Shown piece after piece: positions 10,166-19,533 of a stretch of DNA of 34,883 nt. Source of the stretch: Pricia sp. GTDB taxonomy: Bacteria > Bacteroidota > Bacteroidia > Flavobacteriales > Flavobacteriaceae. Below the pieces are notes generated by a model. It was not told the origin of the DNA. It worked only from the letters and a program-made list of their open reading frames with translations, and searched no databases. Location of the stretch: contig JAGXIC010000268.1 of NCBI GenBank assembly GCA_024635875.1, positions 1-34,883 on the forward strand, given 5' to 3'. The first letter of the stretch is position 1. Each line of letters starts with the position of its first letter. A program made the translations under genes and the position numbers.

Positions 10166-10256
10166 TTTAATGTTGTGGCATGGGATAAAAGTGTTGTGAA
10201 ACAGGAATATTTGTATGAATGGGATAGGTAAATAAGTGAGATTATCCCATTTTCCG

Positions 10257-10264
10257 TACCTTTG
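10257..10264 (+). promoter_or_regulatory. -7 box for glnS
   Basis: TACCTTTG is an exact match to the Bacteroidota -7 consensus TAnnTTTG, 20 nt before the glnS ATG. I see no clear -33 element. Confidence 0.5.
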
Positions 10265-10284
10265 GGCGTTTTAAAAGTTATGCT

Positions 10285-11967
10285 ATGAGCGAAGTTGGTG
10301 AATCATTGAATTTTATCGAACATATCGTTGAGGAAGACCTAGAAAATGGATATTCCCCTTCCGACTTGCGTTTTCGTTTTCCGCCAGAACCCAATGGCTA
10401 TCTTCACATTGGGCATGCCAGTTCCATTTGTCTCAATTTCGGACTGGGGTTGCGGTATAATGCGCCGGTCAATCTGCGCTTTGACGATACGAATCCCATC
10501 AAGGAAGAACAGGCATATGTAGATGCTATCAAGAAGGATGTGGAATGGTTGGGATATAATTGGGATACCGAACGGTATGCTTCTGATTATTTTCAACAGC
10601 TTTACGACTGGGCGGTGATGTTGATCAAAGAGGGCAAGGCGTATGTAGATAGTCAATCCTCCGAACAAATGGCGGCTCAAAAAGGGACACCGTACGAGCC
10701 CGGAAGAAATAGTCCAAATCGAAATCGTTCCGTTGCCGAAAATTTGGAGTTGTTTAAAGGGATGAAAGATGGAAATTTTGAGGAAGGTTCCCATGTACTT
10801 CGTGCCAAAATCGACATGACCGCGCAGAACATGTTGATGCGCGACCCGATAATGTACCGAGTGTTACATAAAGCGCATCACCGCACCAATACCGATTGGT
10901 GTATTTACCCCATGTACGACTGGACACATGGGGAGAGCGATTATATCGAACAGGTCTCCCATTCCCTATGTACTTTAGAATTTGCTATGCACCGAGAGCT
11001 TTACGATTGGTTTTTAGACCAAGTGGTAGATTCCAAAAAATTGCGCCCTAAACAGCGGGAATTTGCCAGAAGAAACCTAAGCCATACCGTGGTGAGCAAA
11101 CGCAAATTGTTACAGTTGGTCGAGCAACATGTGGTCGATGGATGGGACGACCCGAGAATGCCCACGATATCTGGATTAAGGAGAAGGGGCTATACACCGG
11201 AAGCCATCCGGAATTTCGTAGATACCATCGGTATTGCTAAACGTGAAAATCTTATCGATGTATCCCTTTTAGAATTCCATGCCCGAGAGCATTTGAACAA
11301 AATAGCGCTAAGGGTTATGGGCGTTCTTGATCCGGTCAAGGTAGTTATTACCAACTATCCCGAGGGAGAGGAAGAATGGCTGGAGACCGAGAATAACCCG
11401 GAGGATGAATCCGCAGGCACCCGACAAATTCCTTTTTCCAGGGAAATATTTATCGAAAGAGCCGATTTCAAAGAGGAGGCGAACCGCAAGTTTTTCCGAC
11501 TTAAATTAGGTGGAGAGGTTCGGTTAAAATCCGCCTACATCATTAAAGCAGAGGGGTGTACTAAGGATGCCGACGGGAATATTGTTGAAATTCAATGCGT
11601 TTACGATTTGAAAAGTAAAAGTGGCAGCGGAACCGAGGAAAGTATGCGGAAGGTAAAGGGCACGTTACACTGGGTTTCCATAAAACACGCCATAAAAGCC
11701 GAGGTGAGACTATATGATCGCTTATTTTCCGATGAAAGTCCGGATACGCATAAGGATAAAGATTTTATGGATTTCATCAATCCTGAAGCTCTAGAGGTGA
11801 TTACGGGTTATCTTGAACCTAGTCTTGTATCCGCAAAAATTGGAGATCGTGTCCAATTTCAACGCTTGGGATATTTTTGCGTTGATCCGGACTCATCCCA
11901 AGAAAATCTGGTGTTCAATCGCACGGTTGGGCTACGGGACACTTGGGCGAAAATTCAAGACCAATAA
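10285..11967 (+). CDS. glnS: Glutaminyl-tRNA synthetase
   Basis: The enzyme charges tRNA-Gln with glutamine using ATP, in the cytoplasm. The 560-residue protein has normal length for the family. It carries the class I HIGH signature near residue 40 (PEPNGYLHIGHASSICLNFG) and a KMSKS-type loop near residue 270 (VVSKRKL), followed by the GlnRS anticodon-binding beta-barrels. The PPEPNG and TNPIKEE motifs separate GlnRS from bacterial GluRS, and gltX is present separately in this window. An upstream ATG at 10280 runs into a stop after two codons, which leaves 10285 as the start. The gene stands alone, divergent from the adhesin operon, with a -7 box just upstream and a weak hairpin plus T-run downstream. 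Confidence 0.97.
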   Translation: MSEVGESLNFIEHIVEEDLENGYSPSDLRFRFPPEPNGYLHIGHASSICLNFGLGLRYNAPVNLRFDDTNPIKEEQAYVDAIKKDVEWLGYNWDTERYASDYFQQLYDWAVMLIKEGKAYVDSQSSEQMAAQKGTPYEPGRNSPNRNRSVAENLELFKGMKDGNFEEGSHVLRAKIDMTAQNMLMRDPIMYRVLHKAHHRTNTDWCIYPMYDWTHGESDYIEQVSHSLCTLEFAMHRELYDWFLDQVVDSKKLRPKQREFARRNLSHTVVSKRKLLQLVEQHVVDGWDDPRMPTISGLRRRGYTPEAIRNFVDTIGIAKRENLIDVSLLEFHAREHLNKIALRVMGVLDPVKVVITNYPEGEEEWLETENNPEDESAGTRQIPFSREIFIERADFKEEANRKFFRLKLGGEVRLKSAYIIKAEGCTKDADGNIVEIQCVYDLKSKSGSGTEESMRKVKGTLHWVSIKHAIKAEVRLYDRLFSDESPDTHKDKDFMDFINPEALEVITGYLEPSLVSAKIGDRVQFQRLGYFCVDPDSSQENLVFNRTVGLRDTWAKIQDQ

Positions 11968-12030
11968 AAATTATCTATGCAAATAGAATCGGCCATAGCG
12001 TACCCGTATCATTAATCGTCGTTTTTAATT

Positions 12031-12050
12031 AAAGCTAAGAAGCTTTTTTT
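12031..12050 (+). terminator. Terminator after glnS
   Basis: AAAGCT / AGCTTT form a 6-bp stem with the loop AAGA, and the T-run continues past the stem. The stem is short and A/T-rich, so this is a weak candidate about 65 nt after the glnS stop. Confidence 0.5.
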
Positions 12051-12268
12051 AAAATATATATCTTGGTTCGTTGTGAATGTCTTTCGTTGAGGAAATCGTT
12101 TCTATGGGGGCATAATCATTGAGAAACCGTTGTAAAGTCAATTTTTAGTCGGATTGGGGCAATAGCGCAAGGTATTTTCTAGTATATTGCATATTCTTGT
12201 TTGTTGGTGTATTTAAAGTTGACCGCGCTCAAGATTTAACAACAACTTTAACAACTGAATAGATAAAA

Positions 12269-12607
12269 TTGAATATTATGTCAAAAGACAGTGGAAGTAT
12301 AATGCTAGCCTTATTGACCGGAGCCGCAATTGGAGCCGGAGTGGGAATTTTGTATGCCCCGGACAAGGGAGACAAAACCCGACAGAAAATTAGTAAACAG
12401 GCTAAGAAAACAAGTGATGATATTGTAAGCCGAATCACGCAGGCTAAAGATGAACTAACCAAGACGGCGGAGGCCAAGAAGCTCGATTTTGAAGCCAAAT
12501 TGGATAAAACCATCTCGAATATGAGTTATAAGGCGGATGACATTATCTTAGGTCTTGAAAAGAAATTGGAAGACTTAAGGAAGAAAAATGCCCAACTCCA
12601 GAAATAA
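12269..12607 (+). CDS. YtxH domain-containing protein
   Basis: This 112-residue protein carries a Gly/Ala-rich hydrophobic N-terminal segment (LLTGAAIGAGVGILYAPDKG) followed by a highly charged helical, probably coiled-coil tail (AKDELTKTAEAKKLDFEAKL). That is the layout of the YtxH family, small membrane-anchored proteins often linked to general or envelope stress in other bacteria. The substrate or partner is unknown. The gene is the first of a three-gene operon: 3 nt separate it from the holin-like gene. A TATTCTTG near 12191 is one mismatch from a -7 box. The functional link to stress is inference from the family, not from this sequence. Confidence 0.85.
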   Translation: MNIMSKDSGSIMLALLTGAAIGAGVGILYAPDKGDKTRQKISKQAKKTSDDIVSRITQAKDELTKTAEAKKLDFEAKLDKTISNMSYKADDIILGLEKKLEDLRKKNAQLQK

Positions 12608-12610
12608 TGT

Positions 12611-12961
12611 ATGGCATTTGAAGAAGTAAAGGAAAATTTTTCCGAGGCTGAAGCCACGGCACGATCATATATTAAATCTAGCAGGGAATTTTATAAGCTT
12701 AAAGGCTTTAAAGTTCTTATGAAGGGGCTGATGGTATTCGTCAAAATCGCCTCAGTAGGTATAATGTTGATGATGGCCTTGTTGTTTTTTTCAATCAGCG
12801 CTGCGTTCTGGATAGGCACCGAGCTGGAAAAAACATCCTACGGATTTCTAATAGTTGGAGGTTTTTATCTATTTATAGGTTTGCTAATCTATATTTTTAG
12901 ACACTCCCTTCGAAAGCCGCTTTTAAAAAAGTTTTCCGAATTCTATTTTGACGAGATATGA
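12611..12961 (+). CDS. Phage-holin-family-like membrane protein
   Basis: This 116-residue protein has an amphipathic N-terminus, then two transmembrane helices (about residues 45-68, VKIASVGIMLMMALLFFSIS, and 77-97, YGFLIVGGFYLFIGLLIYIF), and a basic C-terminus. Arrangement and position resemble the Holin-X/YqjE-like membrane proteins that accompany YtxH or YqjD proteins. Despite the family name there is no phage gene nearby, so lysis is unlikely. It sits between the YtxH gene (3-nt gap) and the 72-residue gene, which overlaps it by 4 nt (ATGA), so translation is probably coupled. Family assignment is moderate. Confidence 0.75.
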   Translation: MAFEEVKENFSEAEATARSYIKSSREFYKLKGFKVLMKGLMVFVKIASVGIMLMMALLFFSISAAFWIGTELEKTSYGFLIVGGFYLFIGLLIYIFRHSLRKPLLKKFSEFYFDEI

Positions 12962-13176
12962 TACCCAAAAAATATACATCGTTCAAGGAAATCGATAACG
13001 ACCTTAAAATCCTCAAGCTTCAGCGCGAAATTGACTTGGAGAATTTGAAAATGAACTTCAATCAGACCAAGCACAGCTTACAGCCCTCAAGTCTTCTCGG
13101 GGGTTTTGGTGGATTAGTTAAAAGCTTTTTGGTATCTCTTTTTGCCAGAAAGGTTTTGAAGAAATTTAGCAAATAA
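12958..13176 (+). CDS. Small protein, DUF6327-like
   Basis: This 72-residue protein has a charged helical N-terminus (SFKEIDNDLKILKLQREIDLENLK) and a C-terminal hydrophobic segment (LLGGFGGLVKSFLVSLF) before a basic tail. I associate this pattern with the flavobacterial DUF6327 family, though from memory only. It overlaps the preceding holin-like gene by 4 nt (ATGA) and closes the operon just before a strong terminator. A role with the YtxH and holin-like proteins at the inner membrane is likely from context; no activity can be read from the sequence. Confidence 0.75.
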   Translation: MIPKKYTSFKEIDNDLKILKLQREIDLENLKMNFNQTKHSLQPSSLLGGFGGLVKSFLVSLFARKVLKKFSK

Positions 13177-13202
13177 AAATCCTTAAATTCTCAATTATAA
13201 AG

Positions 13203-13232
13203 CCCGATAAACGTAAGTCTATCGGGTTTTTT
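13203..13232 (+). terminator. Terminator of the YtxH operon
   Basis: CCCGATA and TATCGGG pair over a 10-nt loop and are followed directly by six T. It lies between two converging transcription units. Confidence 0.8.
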
Positions 13233-13305
13233 GCATTTACACGAACCCATAAACAGGCAGTTTGGCGCCGAAACCCGGCCTGTTGTTCTCCTGTTCGTTT
13301 TGTTG

Positions 13306-14241
13306 CTATTTCTTTCCTCCCAGGTTCGGCGGATTCTTCTTTTTCATCTCCTCCCCGATCATGTTACTTGCAGTAAAGGACGCTACCATATTGTTCAGCA
13401 TATCACTCCCCGCTTGAGGAGAATTGGGTAATAATATGAGGTTGGTGTTGGTCGCTTCGCCTATAGATTGCAACGTGTCATAATGTTGGGTCACTACTAT
13501 GAGCGCCGAGGCTTCCTGAGAATTGATGCCGACCTTATTCAGCACTTCTACCGATTCTTCAAGCCCCCTGGCGATTTCACGACGTTGATCAGCAATACCC
13601 TGTCCTTGTAAACGCTTGCTCTCCGCTTCGGCCTTTGCCTTTTCTACGATTAGGATACGTGCGGCATCCCCTTCGAACTGGGCGGCAATTTTTTCGCGCT
13701 CCGAAGCGTTGATACGGTTCATGGCTTCCTTGACTTGTGCATCTGGGTCAATATCGGTCACCAAGGTTTTTATGATATCAAAACCATAGTCGAACATGGC
13801 CTCTTGTAACTCCGTCTTAACGGCAATGGCGATATCGTCTTTCTTTACGAACACGTCATCTAGTTTCATTTTGGGCACCTCTGCGCGCACAACGTCGAAT
13901 ACGTACGAGGTTATCTGCTCATGTGGATATTCCAGCTTGTAAAAGGCCTCGTAGACCTTATCCTTAAGCACAACATACTGGACCGAAATTTTTAGCTTGA
14001 CGAAAACATCGTCAAGGGTCTTGGTCTCGACAATCACATCCAATTGCTGGATTTTAAGGCTCAAACGCCCCGCAATACGGTCTACGATGGGAATTTTCAT
14101 ATGTAAACCGGAGCCGCGAATACTATGAAATTTGCCAAATCGCTCAATGGCAACGGCAGTTTGCTGCTTGACAATAAAGAAGGAAGAAAAGAGGATAACT
14201 ACCGCAATAAAGATTATTGGGATAAGAAGAAAACTGCCCAT
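13306..14241 (-). CDS. SPFH/band 7 family membrane protein (paraslipin/HflC-like)
   Basis: The 311-residue protein has one N-terminal membrane anchor (about 5-24, LIPIIFIAVVILFSSFFIV), then the SPFH/band 7 domain (VKQQTAVAIERFGKFHSIRG, GLHMKIPIVDRIAGRLSLK), and a long Ala/Glu-rich helical stretch (AKAEAESKRLQGQGIADQRR) typical of stomatin-like oligomers. A C-terminal region with VVTQHYDTLQSIGE follows. Such proteins form ring- or cage-like assemblies at membrane microdomains and often regulate proteases or membrane organisation. No NfeD or FtsH partner is adjacent, so the specific role is open. It lies downstream of gltX in the same direction with a gap of about 150 nt, probably with its own promoter. 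Confidence 0.88.
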   Translation of the reverse strand: MGSFLLIPIIFIAVVILFSSFFIVKQQTAVAIERFGKFHSIRGSGLHMKIPIVDRIAGRLSLKIQQLDVIVETKTLDDVFVKLKISVQYVVLKDKVYEAFYKLEYPHEQITSYVFDVVRAEVPKMKLDDVFVKKDDIAIAVKTELQEAMFDYGFDIIKTLVTDIDPDAQVKEAMNRINASEREKIAAQFEGDAARILIVEKAKAEAESKRLQGQGIADQRREIARGLEESVEVLNKVGINSQEASALIVVTQHYDTLQSIGEATNTNLILLPNSPQAGSDMLNNMVASFTASNMIGEEMKKKNPPNLGGKK

Positions 14242-14393
14242 GATGTATTTGGTTTTAGTTAGAGTTAATGAAGATACTTAGACTTTATTAGATTAGTAGC
14301 GTTTTTAGAAAGTTTGTTACAAGGCCATGCACCTGCGGTGTAAATTCCAAAAAGCCAAATTTCAAAAAAATTTGTGGGTACGCTAGTAGGATA

Positions 14394-15932
14394 TTATCCG
14401 ATTGAAGCAACAGCCCTGTTGATTCGTCCAATACTCTCCGCCTTTCCGATCAGCCCCATAATATCGAACAGATGAGGCCCCTTCATATCCCCGACAAGGA
14501 CCAAACGCAGCGGAGGCATCACTTTCCCGAAGGAAAGCTCCTGGTCCGTAATCCATTGTTTTGTTTGGGTTTCCAAATTTTCGGACGAAAAATCTTCTAT
14601 AGTTTCCAAGAACGATACCAATTGGTTTAGCACATCCGGAGTGCCTTCTTTCCATTGCTTTTTGACCGCTTTTTCATTGTAAGACTTCGGAGCAACATAA
14701 AAATAATCAGAAAGCTCCCAAAAATCGGAGACGAAGTTTGCCCGTTCTTTAATTAGGGAAACTACTTTCTGAACCTTGTCAGGTTGAGTACCTGTCTGAA
14801 TGTCAGTGTTGGACAGGCGGTCGAGACCTAAATAAACATGCTCTTTGAGAATCGGCATAAACAAAGACGTTAATTCTTCATCGGGCTGATTCTGCAAGTA
14901 CTGATGATTGTACCAAACGGTCTTATCGGGGTCAAAACGTGCCCCGGATTTGTTTACGCGGTCTAGGCTAAAAGCTTCAACGAGCTCATCCAACCTGAAT
15001 AGCTCTTGTTCCGTACCTGGGTTCCAGCCTAGAAGCGCCAAAAAATTGATTACGGCCTCCGGAAAATAGCCCGCTTCGCGATACCCGGCAGCTGTATTCC
15101 ATTCTAAAGGGAATATTGGAAATCCACCTTTTTCCCCATCTCTTTTGCTCAATTTACCGTTTCCGGTCGGTTTGAGTATCAAGGGCAGATGTGCGAATTC
15201 AGGGGCATCCCATCCAAAGGCATCGTACAGTTGCTGATGAAGGGCTAAAGAAGGTAGCCACTCCTCGCCACGAATGACGTGGCTGATTTCCATTAAGTGG
15301 TCGTCCACAATATTGGCCAGATGGTAGGTGGGCATCCCGTCGCTCTTAAAAAGTACCTTATCATCCAAGGTGTTGGAATCGATTTCGATAGCCCCTCGGA
15401 TGGTGTCCTTTAAATGCAAAGTTTCGTCGGGGGGCGTTAAAAAGCGGATGACATAATCGACTCCGTCATCCAAGCGCTTTTTTACCTCTTCGGGCAGTAA
15501 CGATAGGGAATTATCCAACTTTAATCGATTGTGCCAGTTATATATAAAGGTCTTTCCCTTGGCCTCGTGGTCTTTACGGTGCTGGTCAAGCTTTTCGGAG
15601 GTATCGAAAGCGTAGTAGGCTTTTCCCTTGTCGACAAGTTCTTGCGCGTATTTCTCGTAGAGGTGCTTACGTTCGCTCTGGCGATACGGACCATACCCCC
15701 CGTTTTTTCCTGGGCCTTCGTCATAAGGAATGCCACACCAGTCCAATGCATCGATAATATACTGTTCGGCACCTTCGACATATCGATTTTGATCGGTATC
15801 CTCAACCCGTAGTATGAATACGCCCTTGTGTTTTTTGGCATATAGATAATTGAACAATGCAGTGCGAACACCGCCGATGTGTAGGGGTCCGGTTGGGCTA
15901 GGCGCAAAACGGACGCGGACTTTTTCTTTCAT
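14394..15932 (-). CDS. gltX: Glutamyl-tRNA synthetase
   Basis: It charges tRNA-Glu with glutamate in an ATP-dependent reaction. The 512-residue protein has the HIGH-type motif at residues about 9-22 (APSPTGPLHIGGVRTALFNYL) and the KMSKS-type loop near residue 255 (GNGKLSKRDGEKGG), followed by an all-helical anticodon-binding C-terminus. Length is normal for bacteria. The -7 box TATCTTTG ends only 4 nt before the ATG, so the mRNA may have almost no leader. It is transcribed away from the DUF4175 gene across a 121-nt shared promoter region. Since the window also encodes GlnRS, this enzyme is probably a discriminating GluRS, though that cannot be shown from sequence reading. Confidence 0.97.
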   Translation of the reverse strand: MKEKVRVRFAPSPTGPLHIGGVRTALFNYLYAKKHKGVFILRVEDTDQNRYVEGAEQYIIDALDWCGIPYDEGPGKNGGYGPYRQSERKHLYEKYAQELVDKGKAYYAFDTSEKLDQHRKDHEAKGKTFIYNWHNRLKLDNSLSLLPEEVKKRLDDGVDYVIRFLTPPDETLHLKDTIRGAIEIDSNTLDDKVLFKSDGMPTYHLANIVDDHLMEISHVIRGEEWLPSLALHQQLYDAFGWDAPEFAHLPLILKPTGNGKLSKRDGEKGGFPIFPLEWNTAAGYREAGYFPEAVINFLALLGWNPGTEQELFRLDELVEAFSLDRVNKSGARFDPDKTVWYNHQYLQNQPDEELTSLFMPILKEHVYLGLDRLSNTDIQTGTQPDKVQKVVSLIKERANFVSDFWELSDYFYVAPKSYNEKAVKKQWKEGTPDVLNQLVSFLETIEDFSSENLETQTKQWITDQELSFGKVMPPLRLVLVGDMKGPHLFDIMGLIGKAESIGRINRAVASIG

Positions 15933-15936
15933 AGGA

Positions 15937-15944
15937 CAAAGATA
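15937..15944 (-). promoter_or_regulatory. -7 box for gltX, next to the start codon
   Basis: On the minus strand TATCTTTG is followed by TCCT and the gltX ATG. It is an exact TAnnTTTG match with a 4-nt gap, which predicts a leaderless or nearly leaderless transcript. Confidence 0.6.
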
Positions 15945-16039
15945 ACAAATGCGCTTAGCCCCTTTGTCCAGAAAACGGGAATTTCTTACAGAACATCCAA
16001 TGACAGTTGCCCATGTGGGAGCTTAGGGGCTTTTTTACG

Positions 16040-16047
16040 TATCTTTG
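16040..16047 (+). promoter_or_regulatory. -7 box for the DUF4175 gene, next to the start codon
   Basis: TATCTTTG is an exact TAnnTTTG match, 6 nt before the ATG at 16054. The TTG inside this box is what the ORF track used as an alternative start at 16045, and it should not be the start. Confidence 0.6.
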
Positions 16048-16053
16048 CGGTCT

Positions 16054-19000
16054 ATGGCCAGTTATAAAACCATTCTGTGGAAGCTTAATCAGTTTACCCG
16101 AAAGTATTATACCAAGATGCTCATTAAGGGCGCGCTGCTCTTTGTGGTGCTCGGTTTGGTGTTCTTTTTCGCCGTGCTTGGGGTCGAATACTTTTTATGG
16201 CTTAATTCTACAGGGCGTTTGGTGCTGTTGATGCTTTTTATCGGTATGGAGCGTTTTCTGCTATTCCGGTATATTCTGACGCCACTTTTCTATTTGTTTA
16301 AACTCAAACGGGGCATTAGCAACAAACAGGCCTCTCTGTTGATCGGAAAACATTTTCCGGATGTGGGGGATAAACTCTTTAACCTATTGGACCTTGCGGA
16401 GGATAAAAATCAGTCCGAATTGCTGTTGGCCAGCATCGAACAGCGCAGCGAAAACATGGATACGATTCCTTTTGCCAAAGCAGTGGATTTCCATGAAAAC
16501 TTAAAATATACGAAATACCTTATCTTACCCGCCCTCCTTTTTGGCCTTATCTGGCTCTCCGGTAATTTGGTATCCTTTTTTGGTTCTGTAGACCGTGTGG
16601 TAAATTACGATTTAGCCTATGAGCCGCCTGCTCCATTTCAGTTCCGGCTTTTATCGGAGGATTTGAATGTTTTAGACACAAAGCAATATACCATCGAAGT
16701 CATCACGGAGGGAGAGGTACAGCCTGAAGAAGTTTATATCGATATGGATGGAGCCACTTCTTTGTTGCAAAAACAAAATGGACGGTATCAATATACATTC
16801 ACACCGCCGCTGAAGCAAACAACCTTCTCTTTTAAGGCTAATGGAGTAATTTCCAGACCTTACATTTTGAATGCGCTAACTACACCCTCCATCCAAGACT
16901 TCCGAATTACCTTGGATTACCCAAACTATACCAACCGTCCTTCAGAGGTGCTCAGTAGTACCGGGAATGCCACTTTTCCCGAAGGCACCAAAGTATCTTG
17001 GGAGATAGAAGGCCAAAATGCGGATGATATCCAGTTAATCGAAAAGGATACTACGCTATCCTTTAACAAGGAAGGAAATCGTTTCGAGCTTTCAAAAAAC
17101 ATCTATTCAGATTATCCGTATGAGTTATCCACATCTAACACGAATATTCAGGACTACGAAAAACTGGGATATCGCTTTACGGTCATCAAGGACGCCTATC
17201 CGACCATAAAGGCGAAACAGGTATTGGACTCCCTGAACCCAAACGTATCCTATTACGCCGGGGAGGCTTCCGATGATTATAAACTGAGGAGTATAAAATT
17301 GGTCTGTTATCCTGATGATAGTCCTGATAACCAGCAGGTAGTGTCATTATCAGCGCCCAATGGTAATTTCGACCAGTTCTATTATACATTTCCTTCAGGG
17401 CTGGAATTAGAATCCGGGAAAAGATATAGCTTCTATTTTTCAGCTACCGATAATGATGCCATACACAAAGGAAAAACCGCGAAGAGTCAAGTATTTTCGA
17501 TGGCTTTGCTCGATGATGACCAATTGCGCAACCAAGAACTCGAATCGCAGCAGTTCCTTATCAAAAATATGGACAGGTCTTTGGATAATTTCAAGGAGCA
17601 AAAGGAGACCCTAAAGGATATCAGCCGCAATCAAAAGGAAAAACAACAGTTGAATTTCAACGATCAGACACAGGTCAAGGATTTTTTACAAAAACAACGC
17701 CGGCAAGAAAACCTGATGCAGAGGTTTAGTAAAGAGCTTAAGGAGAATTTGGATAAAGTGGAGAAAGACGACCAAATGAACCAACTGTTGAAAGAACGTT
17801 TGGAGCGTCAGGAACTGGAAGCCAAAAAGAACGAAAAGCTGCTCGAGGAACTCAATAGGATAGCTGACAAAATTGATAAGGAAGAACTGACCAAACGCTT
17901 GGAGGACCTCGGCAAAAAGCAACAGAACAGCCAGCGGAACCTTGAGCAGTTATTGGAATTGACCAAACGGTATTACGTGACCGAAAAAGCGTCGCAGTTA
18001 GCAAAAGATTTGGCAGCCGAGGCCAAACGCCAAGAATTGCTTTCCAAAATGAAAGTGGGACAGGATTTTTCAGATGCTGAGCAGCAGAAGCTGAACGAAA
18101 GTTTCGAAAAGCTGGCCCTGGAACTAGAGGAATTAAAAAAGGATAACGCAGATTTGAAAAAGCCTATCGGTTTGAACATCGACGACACTAAAAAGGAGGC
18201 TGTAAAGCAAGACCAGCAAGATGCGTTGGAGCAAATCAATAAGCATCAAGGGGCTGAGGAGTCGTCGAAATCCGAAGAGAAAGAAAAGGCTGCACAGGCT
18301 ACCAGTAAAAAGCAGAAATCCGCGGCGCAGAAAATGAAGGAAATGAGTGAGGCGCTTGAGGAATCCTCCTCAGGCGGCGAAGGGGAATCCAGTATCTCAG
18401 AGGATGCCGAAATGCTGCGACAGATTCTTGACAACTTAATCATATTTTCTTTCAAGCAAGAAAAGTTGTACGATAGCCTTGAGGATGTCGATGTCGATAA
18501 CGCCCAATTTTCGGGCTCTGTTCGCGAGCAACAACAGCTACGGGATCTATTTGGACACGTTGACGATAGTTTGTTTGCACTGTCCCTTCGACGGGCAGAG
18601 CTTTCCGAATTTGTCAACGAGCAGATAACCGAGGTGTATTACAATATGGATAAATCTCTCGAAAGTATGGCCGAAAGCCAAATATACCAAGGTGTTTCGT
18701 ATCAAAAATATGTCATGAACGCGTCTAATAGCTTGGCCGATTTCTTGGCCAATATGCTAGATAACATGCAACAAAGCATGCAGGCCGGCAAGGGGCAGGG
18801 ACAAGGTCAAGATTTTCAATTGCCGGACATTATCAAGGGCCAAGGCGAACTCAAAGAGAAGATGGAGGGCATGGGTCAGCAAGGGCAGGGCAAGCCACAA
18901 AGCGGACAGGGAGAGGGCCAACAAGGCGAAGGTCAGAAGGGAGAAGGTCAGCAGCAGGGTGATGGCGAGGGTCAGTCCAATTCTGGTGAAGGGAACAAAG

Positions 19001-19533
19001 ACGGAGAAGGCCAAAACGGCAAAGGAGGCCAGAAGGGCGAAGGAAAAGAGGGTAGAGGCTCTAATGGCGAAAGCGGCAACCAAGGCGGACAAGGGCAAGG
19101 TCAACCCAGCGAAGCCGAGCTACAGGAAATTTATGAAATCTACAAGGAGCAACAGATGATTCGACAGAAACTTGAGCAGCAGTTGCAGGATATGATTAAC
19201 GCGGGCGATAAAAAACTAGGGCAAAAACTTCTGAAACAAATGGAAGATTTTGAGAACGACCTGCTGGAAAATGGCGTTACCCAAAGAAGTATTTCTAAAA
19301 TCAATACCATTCAGTATGAGCTGTTGAAACTTGAGAATGCGGCATTGAAACAAGGCCAGAAATCCGAACGTGAAAGCAGTACGAACACTAAGGATTTCAA
19401 AAACCCCATACTCACCAAGCCGCCTGCCCTTGATAATTATCGCAATGAAATTGAAATTTTAAATAGACAAGCCTTACCTTTGCGCCCCAATTTTCAGAAT
19501 AGGGTAAAAGACTATTTTAAGAGCGATGATTGA
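16054..19533 (+). CDS. DUF4175 family large membrane-anchored protein
   Basis: The protein has 1159 residues when started at the ATG (MASYKTILWKL); the track's start nine bases earlier is a TTG inside the promoter box. Two hydrophobic segments lie near residues 30-80 (LFVVLGLVFFFAVLGVEYFL, LVLLMLFIGMERFLLFRYIL), with another near 155-175 (ILPALLFGLIWLSGNLVSFF). A beta-rich, Ig-like central region follows (about 200-485), then long coiled-coil stretches (about 495-760). A strongly Gly/Gln/Glu-rich low-complexity segment runs from about 915 to 1025 (repeats of GQGQ, GEGQ, GEGK), with a final helical domain. DUF4175 proteins are common in Bacteroidota, with function unknown to me. The gene overlaps ybeY by 8 nt, so the two are cotranscribed and translation is probably coupled. 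Confidence 0.9.
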   Translation: MASYKTILWKLNQFTRKYYTKMLIKGALLFVVLGLVFFFAVLGVEYFLWLNSTGRLVLLMLFIGMERFLLFRYILTPLFYLFKLKRGISNKQASLLIGKHFPDVGDKLFNLLDLAEDKNQSELLLASIEQRSENMDTIPFAKAVDFHENLKYTKYLILPALLFGLIWLSGNLVSFFGSVDRVVNYDLAYEPPAPFQFRLLSEDLNVLDTKQYTIEVITEGEVQPEEVYIDMDGATSLLQKQNGRYQYTFTPPLKQTTFSFKANGVISRPYILNALTTPSIQDFRITLDYPNYTNRPSEVLSSTGNATFPEGTKVSWEIEGQNADDIQLIEKDTTLSFNKEGNRFELSKNIYSDYPYELSTSNTNIQDYEKLGYRFTVIKDAYPTIKAKQVLDSLNPNVSYYAGEASDDYKLRSIKLVCYPDDSPDNQQVVSLSAPNGNFDQFYYTFPSGLELESGKRYSFYFSATDNDAIHKGKTAKSQVFSMALLDDDQLRNQELESQQFLIKNMDRSLDNFKEQKETLKDISRNQKEKQQLNFNDQTQVKDFLQKQRRQENLMQRFSKELKENLDKVEKDDQMNQLLKERLERQELEAKKNEKLLEELNRIADKIDKEELTKRLEDLGKKQQNSQRNLEQLLELTKRYYVTEKASQLAKDLAAEAKRQELLSKMKVGQDFSDAEQQKLNESFEKLALELEELKKDNADLKKPIGLNIDDTKKEAVKQDQQDALEQINKHQGAEESSKSEEKEKAAQATSKKQKSAAQKMKEMSEALEESSSGGEGESSISEDAEMLRQILDNLIIFSFKQEKLYDSLEDVDVDNAQFSGSVREQQQLRDLFGHVDDSLFALSLRRAELSEFVNEQITEVYYNMDKSLESMAESQIYQGVSYQKYVMNASNSLADFLANMLDNMQQSMQAGKGQGQGQDFQLPDIIKGQGELKEKMEGMGQQGQGKPQSGQGEGQQGEGQKGEGQQQGDGEGQSNSGEGNKDGEGQNGKGGQKGEGKEGRGSNGESGNQGGQGQGQPSEAELQEIYEIYKEQQMIRQKLEQQLQDMINAGDKKLGQKLLKQMEDFENDLLENGVTQRSISKINTIQYELLKLENAALKQGQKSERESSTNTKDFKNPILTKPPALDNYRNEIEILNRQALPLRPNFQNRVKDYFKSDD
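18785..19110 (+). repeat. Low-complexity Gly/Gln/Glu coding segment in DUF4175 gene
   Basis: About 110 codons are dominated by degenerate G-Q-G-Q, G-E-G-Q and G-Q-K-G-E-G units, written with changing synonymous codons. That argues for selection on the protein composition rather than a fresh DNA tandem repeat. The opposite strand carries a spurious Leu/Ala-rich ORF (18757-19104) as a by-product. Confidence 0.7.

Noticed and set aside
12611-12961. Prophage or lysis cassette, because of the holin-like protein
   Set aside because: No phage gene is nearby; the protein sits in a YtxH-type operon, where such membrane proteins are cellular.
16045-16053. TTG start of the DUF4175 gene at 16045
   Set aside because: The TTG belongs to the TATCTTTG promoter box; the ATG at 16054 gives a normal N-terminus.
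17125-17133. TTATCCACA, a perfect DnaA-box sequence
   Set aside because: It is single, inside the DUF4175 coding frame, with no second box or A/T-rich unwinding region nearby, so it is not evidence for oriC.
18757-19104. 115-codon minus-strand Leu/Ala-rich ORF that looks like a membrane protein
   Set aside because: It is the mirror of the Gly/Gln/Glu-rich low-complexity segment of DUF4175; the hydrophobicity is a by-product of codon composition.
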